A DNA stretch of 7,158 nt from Erythrobacter donghaensis (GTDB lineage Bacteria > Pseudomonadota > Alphaproteobacteria > Sphingomonadales > Sphingomonadaceae): contig NZ_LSJS01000279.1 in assembly GCF_001557325.1 (NCBI RefSeq), positions 1 through 7,158 of the forward strand. The letters run 5' to 3'. A model generated the notes under the pieces. That model had not been told where the DNA came from, searched no databases, and saw only the letters and a list, made by a program, of their open reading frames with translations. This document shows positions 1 to 6,644 of this stretch, piece by piece (positions within the stretch are counted from its first letter, which is position 1; every line of letters begins with the position of its first letter). Made by a program: the position numbers and the translations under genes.

Positions 1-366
1 CCGCCCAAGGTGCCGTGCAACACGGGCCCGTACATCGTGTTCTTCGACTTCGACAAGTCGGACATCACCTCGGAAGCCGCCGGCATCCTCAACAGCGCCG
101 TCACCGCCTATGCCAACTGCGGCACGGCGAGCGTGATGCTGGCTGGTCACACCGACCGCGCGGGCAGCACCAAGTACAACGAAGGCCTGGCCGATCGTCG
201 CAACAAGGCGGTCACCGCCTATCTGACCGGCCGCGGCATCCCTGCCGGCCGCATCACCGGCCAGTCGTTCGGCGAAACCAAGCCGCGCGTCCCGACCGCC
301 GACGGTGTGCGTGAAGCGCAGAACCGCCGCGTGGAAGTGACCTACGGCCCGGGCTCGGGCATGTAA
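1..366 (+). CDS. OmpA-family outer-membrane protein, C-terminal peptidoglycan-binding domain (5' partial)
   Basis: This is the last 121 codons of a protein whose start lies left of the window. The frame is open from base 1 (PPKV...), so the GTG at position 10 is not taken as the start. What is visible is an almost complete OmpA C-terminal domain. It contains a YIVFFDFDKSDIT strand at residues 11-23, GHTD at 49-52, YNEGLADRRNKAV at 59-71, GFGE-like SFGE at 89-92 and NRRVEV at 108-113. D52 and R67 are 15 residues apart, matching the Asp/Arg pair known in this family to hold the diaminopimelate of peptidoglycan. The domain therefore probably anchors the outer membrane to the wall from the periplasm. 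Two cysteines (C6, C40) flank the first strand-helix unit and could form a disulfide (inference). The missing N-terminal part, a beta-barrel or a lipoprotein linker, cannot be seen. An intrinsic terminator follows 25 bases after the stop, so this gene ends its transcript. Confidence 0.93.
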   Translation, partial: PPKVPCNTGPYIVFFDFDKSDITSEAAGILNSAVTAYANCGTASVMLAGHTDRAGSTKYNEGLADRRNKAVTAYLTGRGIPAGRITGQSFGETKPRVPTADGVREAQNRRVEVTYGPGSGM

Positions 367-391
367 GTCCAGGTTCCAACGGAACACGAAG

Positions 392-420
392 AGGGGCCGG
401 AGCGATCCGGCCCCTTTTTT
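392..420 (+). terminator. Intrinsic terminator of the OmpA-family gene
   Basis: A perfect stem pairs 393-400 with 407-414. An extra A401-T406 pair leaves a GCGA (GNRA-type) tetraloop, and A392-T415 can extend the base. Six T residues follow directly (415-420). Stem, stable loop and T-run in this order on the plus strand are the classical rho-independent layout. It lies just after the TAA stop at 364-366. Confidence 0.93.
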
Positions 421-517
421 GTTGTCTGCCGCACATGCAGGCCCCTGCGCGTGGCACTCGCGCCAGCACGCCTCACCGGGCCATTCTCCCTGTGAGCTAC
501 ACCTCCAGACACCCCCG

Positions 518-583
518 GACACGAAGCGCGCGCCGCCGCGCGGGGCAGAGCCCCCGCCCGGCGGCGCGCGCGCTTTGCGTGTC
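518..583 (-). terminator. 66-base GC-rich inverted repeat, candidate terminator of the MFS gene
   Basis: The arms pair in three blocks: 518-523 with 578-583 (GACACG/CGTGTC), 526-538 with 559-571 (13 perfect GC-rich pairs), and 540-545 with 552-557 around a short loop. There are small bulges or mismatches between the blocks. It starts 13 bases beyond the MFS stop codon, in the gap between converging genes, so transcription termination for the minus strand is the likeliest role. The T-run is poor in both directions: TT on the minus side, TTT on the plus side. It could instead act as a 3'-end stabiliser, or be a copy of a dispersed palindromic repeat. Confidence 0.5.
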
Positions 584-595
584 GGGCGCCGGTGG

Positions 596-2152
596 CTAGC
601 CCGCCGTTGCGGCAGCGGCGCGCTCGGCGATGGTCGCCTCGGCCTTGGGCAGCGTGCGGTAGGCGTAGACCAGAAGCGCCAGCGAGATCGGTGCCACCCC
701 GATCAGCGACAGCACTCCGACCCGCAAGCTCCCGCTCGCCTCCGATATCGCGCCGACCATGTAGGGCCCGAGCCCCAGGCCGACGAGCGTGGTGGCAAGA
801 AAGAACGAGGCCGTCGCCGTCCCGCGCATCCGCGGTAGCACGAGGTCCTGCGTCGTTGCCGCCGCCGCCCCCAGCGCCGTAGCCGCGAACATCCCGGCAA
901 GGAAATTCATCACGTAGAACAGGAGAGCGTTCTCGGTGGTGAAGCCGATCCAGATCGGCACCACCGGCGCGAGAATCCCGAACATCACCACCAGGATCCG
1001 CCCCGAAGGATTGCGCCCGCGCAACCAATCGGACAGGCGACCGCCGAGGATCACCCCGAGGAATCCCGACAGCGCCCCGCTGCCCCCGAGCACGAAGGCA
1101 AGCTCGGCCTTGGGCAGTTGCAGCACCGTCTCGGCATAGGGTGCCGCCCAGAACGCCAGCGCATAGGCGCCGAGCGAGACCAGCCCGTAGCCGAGCGCGG
1201 TGCAGATGAAGGCGGGCGTCCCCCAGATCAGCCGAAAGGTCGCCGGATCGTGGCGCCGCAGGGTCGAAGCCCACGAGAACACCGCGTAGTAGCCGAAAGC
1301 GATCGCCGACCATTGCGGCACGTTTCCGGTCAGCTCGATCATCCCCAGCGCGAAAACGGTCATGGCGGCGGCCATTGCCACATTGACCAGCGCGGCCATC
1401 GGTCCACGGCGCAGGGCGTGGAGCAGGGTGAAGGGCGGCAGCAGCATCGACAGGTCGACGAAGAAATCGGCAAGCGGGTGCCGCGTGCCGCTCGCCGCGT
1501 CGGGTTGGCGCGCGGGCTCGCGCAACGAGGCGACCCAGCCCGCGAGCAGCACGCCGGGCACGCCCACGGCGAGGAACGCCGCCTGCCAGCCGACCAGCCC
1601 GCCAACCCCGCCCCCCGGATAGGCCGCGTCCCACACCTGCGAGATCTTCGCCCCGATCAGCAGCGACACCCCGCCGCCCAGGTACAGTCCCGAGGAATAG
1701 ATCGCGAGCGCGGTCGCGCGCTGGCGCGAGGGGAAATAGTCCGAGATCAGCGAATAGGCAGTCGGGCTCGCGGTCGCCTCGCCCACGCCCACGCCCATCC
1801 GCGCCAGCGAAAGGGTGAGGAAATTGCGGGCAAAGCCCGACAGCGCGGTCATCGTCGACCACAGCAGCAGGCCAATGGTCAGCAGCCGCACCCGGTGCCA
1901 GCGATCCGCGAGCCGCCCGAGCGGCACGCCGAACAGCGCGTAGAACACCGCGAAGGCCGCACCGCCCAGAAAGCCCAGCTGGCCGTCGGTCAGCGCCAGA
2001 TCGCGCTTGATGTCGACCGCGAGGATCGAGAGGATCTGCCGGTCGATGAAGTTGAGGATGTAGACCACAACCAGCACCCCCAGCACATACCAGCTGTAGG
2101 CCGACGCGGGCGCCTCGCTGCTGCCGGGCGCCGCCGTGGTGTCCTCGCTCAA
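596..2152 (-). CDS. Spinster-like MFS transporter with a TTG start
   Basis: This 518-residue inner-membrane protein belongs to the major facilitator superfamily. The N-terminal segment VVVYILNFIDRQILSILAV (about 28-46) and the motif A stretch GRLADRWHRVR (79-89) are typical of Spinster-like bacterial carriers. A degenerate second copy, GGRLSDWL, lies at 370-377 in the C-terminal half. I count about 14 hydrophobic segments rather than 12. The extra pair (about 252-275 and 281-297) lies between the two six-helix bundles and is preceded by an amphipathic stretch with LLPPFTLLHALRRG at 237-250. The substrate cannot be read from sequence; relatives are only generally annotated as sugar, lipid or drug carriers. 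The start is TTG, supported by AGGGGA six bases upstream and by no nearby in-frame ATG before the first helix. The gene begins 47 bases after queC on the same strand. It may be cotranscribed with queC or read from its own promoter in that gap, where GTATAC (2170-2175) is the only AT-rich element. Confidence 0.9.
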   Translation of the reverse strand: MSEDTTAAPGSSEAPASAYSWYVLGVLVVVYILNFIDRQILSILAVDIKRDLALTDGQLGFLGGAAFAVFYALFGVPLGRLADRWHRVRLLTIGLLLWSTMTALSGFARNFLTLSLARMGVGVGEATASPTAYSLISDYFPSRQRATALAIYSSGLYLGGGVSLLIGAKISQVWDAAYPGGGVGGLVGWQAAFLAVGVPGVLLAGWVASLREPARQPDAASGTRHPLADFFVDLSMLLPPFTLLHALRRGPMAALVNVAMAAAMTVFALGMIELTGNVPQWSAIAFGYYAVFSWASTLRRHDPATFRLIWGTPAFICTALGYGLVSLGAYALAFWAAPYAETVLQLPKAELAFVLGGSGALSGFLGVILGGRLSDWLRGRNPSGRILVVMFGILAPVVPIWIGFTTENALLFYVMNFLAGMFAATALGAAAATTQDLVLPRMRGTATASFFLATTLVGLGLGPYMVGAISEASGSLRVGVLSLIGVAPISLALLVYAYRTLPKAEATIAERAAAATAG

Positions 2153-2158
2153 AACCGA

Positions 2159-2164
2159 TCCCCT
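2159..2164 (-). promoter_or_regulatory. Shine-Dalgarno site fixing the TTG start of the MFS gene
   Basis: On the minus strand this reads AGGGGA, followed by six bases (TCGGTT) and then TTG. Its strength and spacing are the main support for the non-ATG start. Confidence 0.6.
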
Positions 2165-2199
2165 ATCCCGTATACTTGCTTGAGAACGGCGCGCGGCCG

Positions 2200-2892
2200 T
2201 CAGACGTTATAGCGGGTGCTATCGGCAATACCCGCCTCGGCAAAACCCTTTTTCCGCAAACGGCATGAATCGCACAACCCGCAGGCAAGGCCCTCGGGGG
2301 TGGGATCGTAGCACGACCAGCTCCACGCCGGATCGAGCCCGAGCCGCGCGCATTCGCGGGCGATGTCGGCCTTGGTCATGTGCTGGAGCGGCGCGTGGAT
2401 CGTGAAGGGCGCGCCCTCCACCCCGGCCTTGGTGCCGAGCCTTGCGGTTTCGGCGAAGCTGGCGATGAACTCGGGCCGGCAATCGGGATAGCCCGAATAG
2501 TCGAGCGCGTTGACCCCGATGAACACGTCGCGCGCGCCGGCAGCCTCGGCGCAGGCCGTCGTCAGCGCGAGGAACACAAGATTGCGCGCGGGCACATAGG
2601 TCACCGGGATGTCGTCGCCGACCCCGCCCTTGGGCACATCGATGCTGTCGGTCAGTGCCGATCCGCCGAAAGCCCTGAGGTCGAGCGCGATCGCGGTGTG
2701 ACGCGCAAGGCCCAGCTTCTCCGCAATCCGCGCCGCCGATTGCAGCTCGAGCTTGTGCCGCTGGCCATAATCGACGCTCAGCGCGTGAACCGCGAAGCCC
2801 GCCTCCTGCGCGAGCGCGGCGGTCACCATCGAATCGAGCCCGCCCGAAAGCAGCACCACGGCGAGCGGCTGGGGTTGTGCCGGAACAGTCAT
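2200..2892 (-). CDS. queC: 7-cyano-7-deazaguanine (preQ0) synthase QueC
   Basis: QueC is a cytosolic ATP-dependent enzyme that converts 7-carboxy-7-deazaguanine and ammonia to preQ0, the precursor of queuosine in tRNA wobble positions. The 230-residue product has the PP-loop nucleotide-binding motif SGGLDS at 16-21, an [12 protein letters not shown] block at about 39-50, a [10 protein letters not shown] block in mid-protein and the [17 protein letters not shown] segment. The C-terminal zinc site is complete: C194, C204, C207 and C210, within [10 protein letters not shown] and CGLCDSC. The length matches the family. The ATG at 2890-2892 begins just ahead of the first beta-strand and has only a weak AGGG about eight bases upstream. 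The other queuosine genes (queD, queE, queF) are not in the window. The gene sits 46 bases after a small exported-protein gene and 47 bases before the transporter, with no functional link to either that I can see. Confidence 0.97.
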   Translation of the reverse strand: MTVPAQPQPLAVVLLSGGLDSMVTAALAQEAGFAVHALSVDYGQRHKLELQSAARIAEKLGLARHTAIALDLRAFGGSALTDSIDVPKGGVGDDIPVTYVPARNLVFLALTTACAEAAGARDVFIGVNALDYSGYPDCRPEFIASFAETARLGTKAGVEGAPFTIHAPLQHMTKADIARECARLGLDPAWSWSCYDPTPEGLACGLCDSCRLRKKGFAEAGIADSTRYNV

Positions 2893-2938
2893 GCGCGCGG
2901 CCCTATCACGGGCTCACGCAAAGGCAATCGGGGTGCGA

Positions 2939-3358
2939 TCAGCACGTGCCCGTGCGGCGCGCCTCGGCGGTCAGCTGGAAGGGGGTGCGGCTCTCGATCC
3001 CCTGGCTTTCGAGCTGCACCAGCGCGGGCGTCTCGCGGCGGATGCTGGTGCGGCCATAGCCGTTGCCGGGACAGGTGTACTGCACCGTGACCCGCGCCGC
3101 GCCGTCCTCGACCACGAACTGGCTGCACCCGCTCTCGCGGTGCATCAGCTGGATCAGCTCGGCGCCCGAGCGGACGCAGATCTTGCGGTCGGGCGCGCCG
3201 CCGCGCTGACGGATGGTCCATTCGCCCTTGGCGAGGGTGCCGAGCATGGCGAGCCCGTTGCCCTGCGCCAGCACCGGCACGGCCAGTCCCGCCACCACGC
3301 CCGCTCCGGCAAGCGCCAGCGCCGCCCGCCGCATTCTGCTGTCAATCCGGTTAGTCAT
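2939..3358 (-). CDS. Small exported protein with four cysteines, DUF3617-like
   Basis: The product has 139 residues. A short charged start (MTNRIDSRMRR) precedes a hydrophobic stretch (about 12-30) ending PVLA|QG, a good signal peptidase I site after residue 31. There is no lipobox cysteine, so a soluble periplasmic or secreted protein is expected. The mature part is about 108 residues, with four cysteines at 61, 78, 96 and 139. C61 lies in KICV, C96 in YTCPGNGYG, and C139 is the last residue, in the ending EARRTGTC. GEWTIRQR near the mature N-terminus, central cysteines and an Arg-rich Cys terminus resemble the uncharacterised DUF3617 proteins common in sphingomonads. I assign this from memory. 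The even cysteine count suggests two disulfides. The ATG at 3356-3358 has a strong GAGGGGG Shine-Dalgarno sequence upstream; M9 (MRRAAL) is the only plausible alternative start. The function is unknown. A stable hairpin lies just upstream. Confidence 0.8.
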   Translation of the reverse strand: MTNRIDSRMRRAALALAGAGVVAGLAVPVLAQGNGLAMLGTLAKGEWTIRQRGGAPDRKICVRSGAELIQLMHRESGCSQFVVEDGAARVTVQYTCPGNGYGRTSIRRETPALVQLESQGIESRTPFQLTAEARRTGTC

Positions 3359-3376
3359 ACGCCCCCTCATGGCAGC

Positions 3377-3399
3377 TTTGCAGGCCGTAGCCTTGCAAA
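3377..3399 (-). promoter_or_regulatory. UACG-capped hairpin ahead of the exported-protein gene
   Basis: Read on the minus strand, TTTGCA pairs with TGCAAA and GGC with GCC around a TACG loop, with one bulged A. C(UACG)G is one of the most stable RNA tetraloops. The hairpin ends 18 bases before the ATG at 3358 and so sits just upstream of the GAGGGGG ribosome site. No T-run follows it, so it is not a normal terminator. It could be a 5'-leader structure, a processing or stability element on an hslO read-through transcript, or a palindromic protein site on DNA. Confidence 0.4.
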
Positions 3400-3444
3400 A
3401 ACTGGACGCTTTCCCGCACATATCGCGACATTTTCGACCAAGCG

Positions 3445-4344
3445 TCAGATCGCCAGCGCGAACGTCTTGGAACAGAAGGCGCAATCGACCGCGATGATCC
3501 CGTCCGGGCCGCGCATCTCCTCCTGCTCTTCGAGCGGGAAGCGGGCGATGATCGTCTCGTAATGCGCCGCGGTGCAGCGGCACCCGCGCGACAGGGCATC
3601 GCCCGGCTGGACGCGCACTTCCTCCTCCTCGTGGAACAAGCGCCACGCGATCCCCTCGAGCGACAGTCCGGGATCGAGCAGCTCGTCATGGCTGATCGTC
3701 CCCGCCAGCACCGCGACATGCTCCCAATCGGGGTGGTCGAGCCGGACGTGAAGCCGCTCGCGCCCTTCCTCGCCGTCGGGGAGGTGCTGCACCAGCAGCC
3801 CCGCCGCCATGCGCCCGCCGGTGCCGGCGCGGCTGGCGACGCGGATCAGGGTCGGGATCTGTTCGGACTGGCTGAAATAGCTCTCGCACGCCTCGGCCAG
3901 ACTGTCGCCCTCGAGCGGGACGATCCCCTGATAGCGCTGGCGCCCCTCGGTCTCGAAGGTGATCGCGAGATAGCCCTCGCCGAACAGCGCCGCGAGGCTC
4001 GGGTTCGCGCCCAGCGTGGCCAGCCGCTCGCCATCGAAATCGGCATAGCCGCGCACGGCGCCCGCGCGATAATCGCACACCAGCAGCTTGACGATCCCGC
4101 CCTGGGTCTGCGCCTGCAAGGTCATCTGCGCGTGCTCGCCCTTGAGCAGCCCGCCCATCAGCGCGCCCAGCACCAGCGCCTCGCCGAGGAGGTGCGTGAT
4201 CGGGGCGGGATAATCGTGGGCGGAGAGCACCTCCTCGAGCACGCCTTCCATGCGCACCACCCGCCCGCGGGCATTGCGCCCGGGCAGGGTGAAGCCCATC
4301 AGGGTGTCGGAGAAGGTCTCGGCGGTCGCAGTCGTCTCGGTCAT
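3445..4344 (-). CDS. hslO: Hsp33 redox-regulated holdase chaperone
   Basis: Hsp33 is a cytosolic ATP-independent chaperone that is inactive when reduced with zinc bound. It is activated by oxidation and unfolding, and then holds aggregating proteins during oxidative stress. The 299-residue product has the N-terminal domain with KGEHAQMTLQAQTQGG (68-83), VRGYAD (97-102), YQGIVPLEGDSLAE (138-151) and YFSQSEQIPT (156-165). The C-terminal redox switch is complete: C255, C257, C288 and C291, a CxC-x30-CxxC pattern inside the family's usual range. Extra cysteines at C90 and C153 lie outside the switch. The ATG at 4342-4344 is chosen because the family N-terminus (FSDTLMGFTLPGRNARGRVVR) begins soon after. 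The open frame does extend further upstream, but into argF. There is no clear Shine-Dalgarno sequence. It starts 43 bases after argF, an order I recall from other alphaproteobacteria, so cotranscription with argD-argF is likely. Confidence 0.97.
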   Translation of the reverse strand: MTETTATAETFSDTLMGFTLPGRNARGRVVRMEGVLEEVLSAHDYPAPITHLLGEALVLGALMGGLLKGEHAQMTLQAQTQGGIVKLLVCDYRAGAVRGYADFDGERLATLGANPSLAALFGEGYLAITFETEGRQRYQGIVPLEGDSLAEACESYFSQSEQIPTLIRVASRAGTGGRMAAGLLVQHLPDGEEGRERLHVRLDHPDWEHVAVLAGTISHDELLDPGLSLEGIAWRLFHEEEEVRVQPGDALSRGCRCTAAHYETIIARFPLEEQEEMRGPDGIIAVDCAFCSKTFALAI

Positions 4345-4387
4345 GCGCCGCCATATGGGGACGCATCGCTGCGCGCGAAAGCCCCTC

Positions 4388-5317
4388 TCATTCGCCGAGC
4401 AGGCCGAAGGCCCACAGCAGCACCGATTTCTGCGCGTGAATGCGGTTCTCGGCCTCGTCGAACACCACCGATTGCGGGCCCTCGAACACCTCCGCGCTGA
4501 CCTCCTCGCCGACGTGTGCCGGGAGGCAGTGGAGGAACACCGCATCGGGCTTGGCCTCGGCCATCAGCGCGGCGTTCACCTGATAGGGCGCCATTGCGGC
4601 GAGCTTTGCCTCGGCATGGGCCTGCCCCATCGAGACCCAGGTGTCGGTGACGATCACATCCGCCCCGCGCGCGGCGGCAGCGGCGTCCTGCGTCAGCGTG
4701 ACTTGCGCCCCGCCCGCGCGGGCGAGCTCGACGAAGGCCGGGTCAGGCTCGTAACCCGCAGGTGTCGCCACACGGACGTTGAACTTCATCAGCCCCGCCG
4801 CCTCGAGGATCGAGTGCAGCACGTTGTTCCCGTCCCCGAACCACGCGACCTCCAAGCCGGGAAGTGCCTTGCCGTGCTCGATCACGGTCAAGAGGTCGGC
4901 GACGATCTGGCACGGGTGCGACATGTCGGTGAGGCCGTTGATCACGGGCACGGTCGCGTGGGCGGCCATTTCCTCGATCTTGGCGTGATCGTCGGTGCGC
5001 AGCATGATGCCGTCGACCATCCGGCTGAGCACGCGGGCGGTGTCGGCGACGGTCTCGCCGCGCCCGAGCTGGCTCGAGGCCGAATCGAGCAGCAGCACCG
5101 TGCCGCCCAGCTGGCGCATCGCGATGTCGAAGCTGACACGGGTGCGGGTCGAGTTCTTCTCGAACACCAGCGCCAGCACCCGCCCTGCAAGCGGCGCGTC
5201 GTCATCGGGCGCGCCTTTCGGCAGTCCTGCACGCGCCGCCTTGCGATCGATCGCGTCATTGATCATCGCCGCGATCGCGTCGCCCCCGGCATCGCCGAGA
5301 TCGAGGAAGTGCTTCAT
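4388..5317 (-). CDS. argF: Ornithine carbamoyltransferase (anabolic)
   Basis: This cytosolic enzyme transfers the carbamoyl group of carbamoyl phosphate to ornithine, giving citrulline in arginine biosynthesis. The 309-residue product is full length for the family and has all its signature motifs. These are the carbamoyl-phosphate loop STRTR at 56-60 (within FEKNSTRTR), [17 protein letters not shown] at 84-100, HPCQ at 134-137, the ornithine-binding DTWVSMG at 225-231, the HCLP motif with catalytic C264 at 263-266, and R292 in ENRIHAQKS. Its ATG overlaps the argD stop as ATGA, so ribosomes finishing argD can restart here; GAGG in the end of argD serves as ribosome site. Pairing with argD and the absence of arcA/arcC genes favour the biosynthetic role over catabolism. 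Confidence 0.98.
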   Translation of the reverse strand: MKHFLDLGDAGGDAIAAMINDAIDRKAARAGLPKGAPDDDAPLAGRVLALVFEKNSTRTRVSFDIAMRQLGGTVLLLDSASSQLGRGETVADTARVLSRMVDGIMLRTDDHAKIEEMAAHATVPVINGLTDMSHPCQIVADLLTVIEHGKALPGLEVAWFGDGNNVLHSILEAAGLMKFNVRVATPAGYEPDPAFVELARAGGAQVTLTQDAAAAARGADVIVTDTWVSMGQAHAEAKLAAMAPYQVNAALMAEAKPDAVFLHCLPAHVGEEVSAEVFEGPQSVVFDEAENRIHAQKSVLLWAFGLLGE

Positions 5318-6510
5318 GCCGCCTCAGGCACCTTGAAGCTCGCCGCACCGGCCGAGAGCTTGTCGAAGAACTCGTCGATCTCGGCATCGCCGATCACCAG
5401 CGGCGGGATGATGCGGATGGTGTTGTCGCCCGCGGCCACGGTCAGCAGCTGGTGGTTGTCGCGCAGGTGGACGTAGAAGGGGCGGCTCTCCATCTTCATC
5501 CTGATGCCGAGCATCAGCCCCTTGCCCCGCACGAGATCGAACAGCTCCGGGTAGTTGCCGATGAACTGTTCGAGCCGCGCCCGCAGCCGCTCGCCCTTCT
5601 CCGCGACCGAGGCGAGGAAGGCGTCGTTGGCGACCGCCTCCATCACCGCCGTCCCCGCCGCCATGGCGAGCGGGTTGCCGCCATAGGTCGAGCCGTGGGT
5701 GCCGAAGGTCATCCCGCGCGCGGCCTTCTCGGTCGCGATGCAGGCGCCCAGCGGGAAGCCGCCGCCGATGCCCTTCGCCGTGGCGAGGATGTCGGGGGTG
5801 ATCCCGTAATGCTCGTAGGCGTAGAGCTTGCCCGTGCGCGCGACGCCGCACTGGACCTCGTCGAGCACCAGCATCAGGTCATGCTCGTCGGCGAGCTTGC
5901 GCAAACCTTGCATGAACTCCGCAGAGGCGGGGCGAATCCCGCCCTCGCCCTGGATCGGCTCGACCAGGAAGCCCGCGGTGTTGGGCCCGATCAGCGCCTT
6001 GGCCGCTTCGAGATCATCGAAGGGCGCATACTTGAACCCGGCGAGCAGCGGCGAGAAGCCGTGGTGCATCTTCTCCTGGTTCGACGCCGAGATGGTCGCC
6101 ATCGTCCGGCCGTGGAAGGCGTTGTGGAAGGTGATCAGCTCGAAGCGGTTCTTGTCACCGCCTTCCCCGTTCTGGTGATAGGCGCGCGCGGTCTTGATCG
6201 CGGCCTCGACCGCCTCGGCGCCCGAATTGGTAAAGAACACCGTGTCGCCGAAGGTCTTGTCGACCAGCCACTGCGCCAGCTTCTCGCCCTGCGGACTGCC
6301 GTAGAGGTTCGAGACGTGCATCAGCGTCGCGGCCTGCTGCTGGATCGCGCCGATCAGACCCTCGTGCGAATGGCCGAGGAGGTTCACCGCGATACCGCTC
6401 GCGAAATCGAGGTAGCGGGTGCCGTCTTCGCCGATCAGATGGCAGTGCTCGCCGCGCACCGGCCGGACACCGCAACGCGGATAGACGGGCATGAGCGGGG
6501 TGATGGACAT
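5314..6510 (-). CDS. argD: Acetylornithine aminotransferase, PLP-dependent class III
   Basis: ArgD makes N-acetylornithine from N-acetylglutamate semialdehyde and glutamate in arginine synthesis. Some homologues also act on succinyl-diaminopimelate in the lysine pathway. The 398-residue product shows the class III fold: TNSGAEAVE (94-102, PLP phosphate contact), FHNAFHGRT (128-136), EPIQGEGG (184-191), LDEVQCG (216-222, with the Asp that pairs with the pyridine nitrogen), the Schiff-base lysine K246 in [13 protein letters not shown], and [12 protein letters not shown] (270-281). The length matches the family. The ATG at 6508-6510 has AGGAAG six bases upstream; M7 is a weaker alternative. The gene overlaps argF by four bases, so the pair is translated as a unit. 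The 134-base upstream gap holds a terminator-like hairpin and a possible promoter. Specificity for acetylornithine rather than another omega-amine rests mainly on the argF neighbour. Confidence 0.96.
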   Translation of the reverse strand: MSITPLMPVYPRCGVRPVRGEHCHLIGEDGTRYLDFASGIAVNLLGHSHEGLIGAIQQQAATLMHVSNLYGSPQGEKLAQWLVDKTFGDTVFFTNSGAEAVEAAIKTARAYHQNGEGGDKNRFELITFHNAFHGRTMATISASNQEKMHHGFSPLLAGFKYAPFDDLEAAKALIGPNTAGFLVEPIQGEGGIRPASAEFMQGLRKLADEHDLMLVLDEVQCGVARTGKLYAYEHYGITPDILATAKGIGGGFPLGACIATEKAARGMTFGTHGSTYGGNPLAMAAGTAVMEAVANDAFLASVAEKGERLRARLEQFIGNYPELFDLVRGKGLMLGIRMKMESRPFYVHLRDNHQLLTVAAGDNTIRIIPPLVIGDAEIDEFFDKLSAGAASFKVPEAA

Positions 6511-6546
6511 ATGGAGCTTCCTGAAATTGAGAATCGTGAGGGTCTG

Positions 6547-6581
6547 AAACGCAAATGGCGGCCCTGAACCAGAGCCGCCAT
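6547..6581 (-). terminator. Terminator-like hairpin between the cold-shock gene and argD
   Basis: On the minus strand ATGGCGGC pairs with GCCGCCAT and extends by TCT/AGG (one G-U pair), giving 11 pairs (6571-6581 with 6555-6565) around a five-base loop. The following bases are TTGCGTTT, an imperfect U-tract. Its place, 63 bases after the cold-shock stop and 44 bases before argD, fits the end of the cold-shock transcript. It also precedes the argD ribosome site closely enough to act as a leader attenuator. Confidence 0.65.
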
Positions 6582-6590
6582 CCGCTTTAC

Positions 6591-6619
6591 CGTTTAATCT
6601 TCCGGCTCCCCCTGGTCAA
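6591..6619 (-). promoter_or_regulatory. Candidate sigma70-type promoter upstream of argD
   Basis: On the minus strand TTGACC (6619-6614, five of six consensus bases) is followed by a 17-base spacer and TAAACG (6596-6591), a weak -10. It is the best -35 match in the argD upstream gap. If real, transcription would start just before the terminator-like hairpin at 6555-6581 and place that hairpin in the argD leader. A second weak option, TTGCGT with a CTCAAT -10, lies after the hairpin. Confidence 0.3.
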
Positions 6620-6644
6620 ACCGCGGGGAGCGGTCCGGGCCGGG

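Noticed and set aside
342..1862. Minus-strand open frame of about 506 codons in another frame of the MFS gene
   Set aside because: The product is Arg/Gly-rich without membrane helices, overlaps the MFS gene almost fully and runs through the terminator region into the OmpA-family gene.
1118..2212. Long plus-strand open frame (about 364 codons) opposite the MFS gene
   Set aside because: It is rich in Arg, Gln, His and Gly, has no recognisable domain, and mirrors the third-position GC bias of the minus-strand gene. Such antisense frames are expected at this GC content.
3362..3444. Intrinsic terminator after hslO
   Set aside because: The only stable hairpin in this gap has no T-run after it on the minus strand, so I annotated it as a structural element, not a terminator.
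3359..3646. N-terminal extension of the exported-protein frame into hslO
   Set aside because: It would bury the signal peptide inside the protein and overlap hslO. The ATG at 3358 has a strong ribosome site and is followed by a proper signal sequence.
3562..4500. Plus-strand open frame (about 312 codons) opposite hslO
   Set aside because: Same reasons: it is antisense to a complete Hsp33 gene and shows no family features.
4345..4545. N-terminal extension of hslO (67 extra codons)
   Set aside because: It overlaps argF out of frame and reads as a Cys/Arg-rich shadow. The Hsp33 family N-terminus fits the ATG at 4344.
4250..5476. Long plus-strand open frame (about 408 codons) opposite hslO, argF and argD
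   Set aside because: It crosses three well-supported minus-strand genes and has the same low-complexity Arg/His/Gly make-up as other shadow frames.
5452..6567. Plus-strand open frame (about 371 codons) opposite argD
   Set aside because: It is a shadow of argD: no domain, biased composition, and the opposite strand encodes a complete, motif-bearing enzyme.
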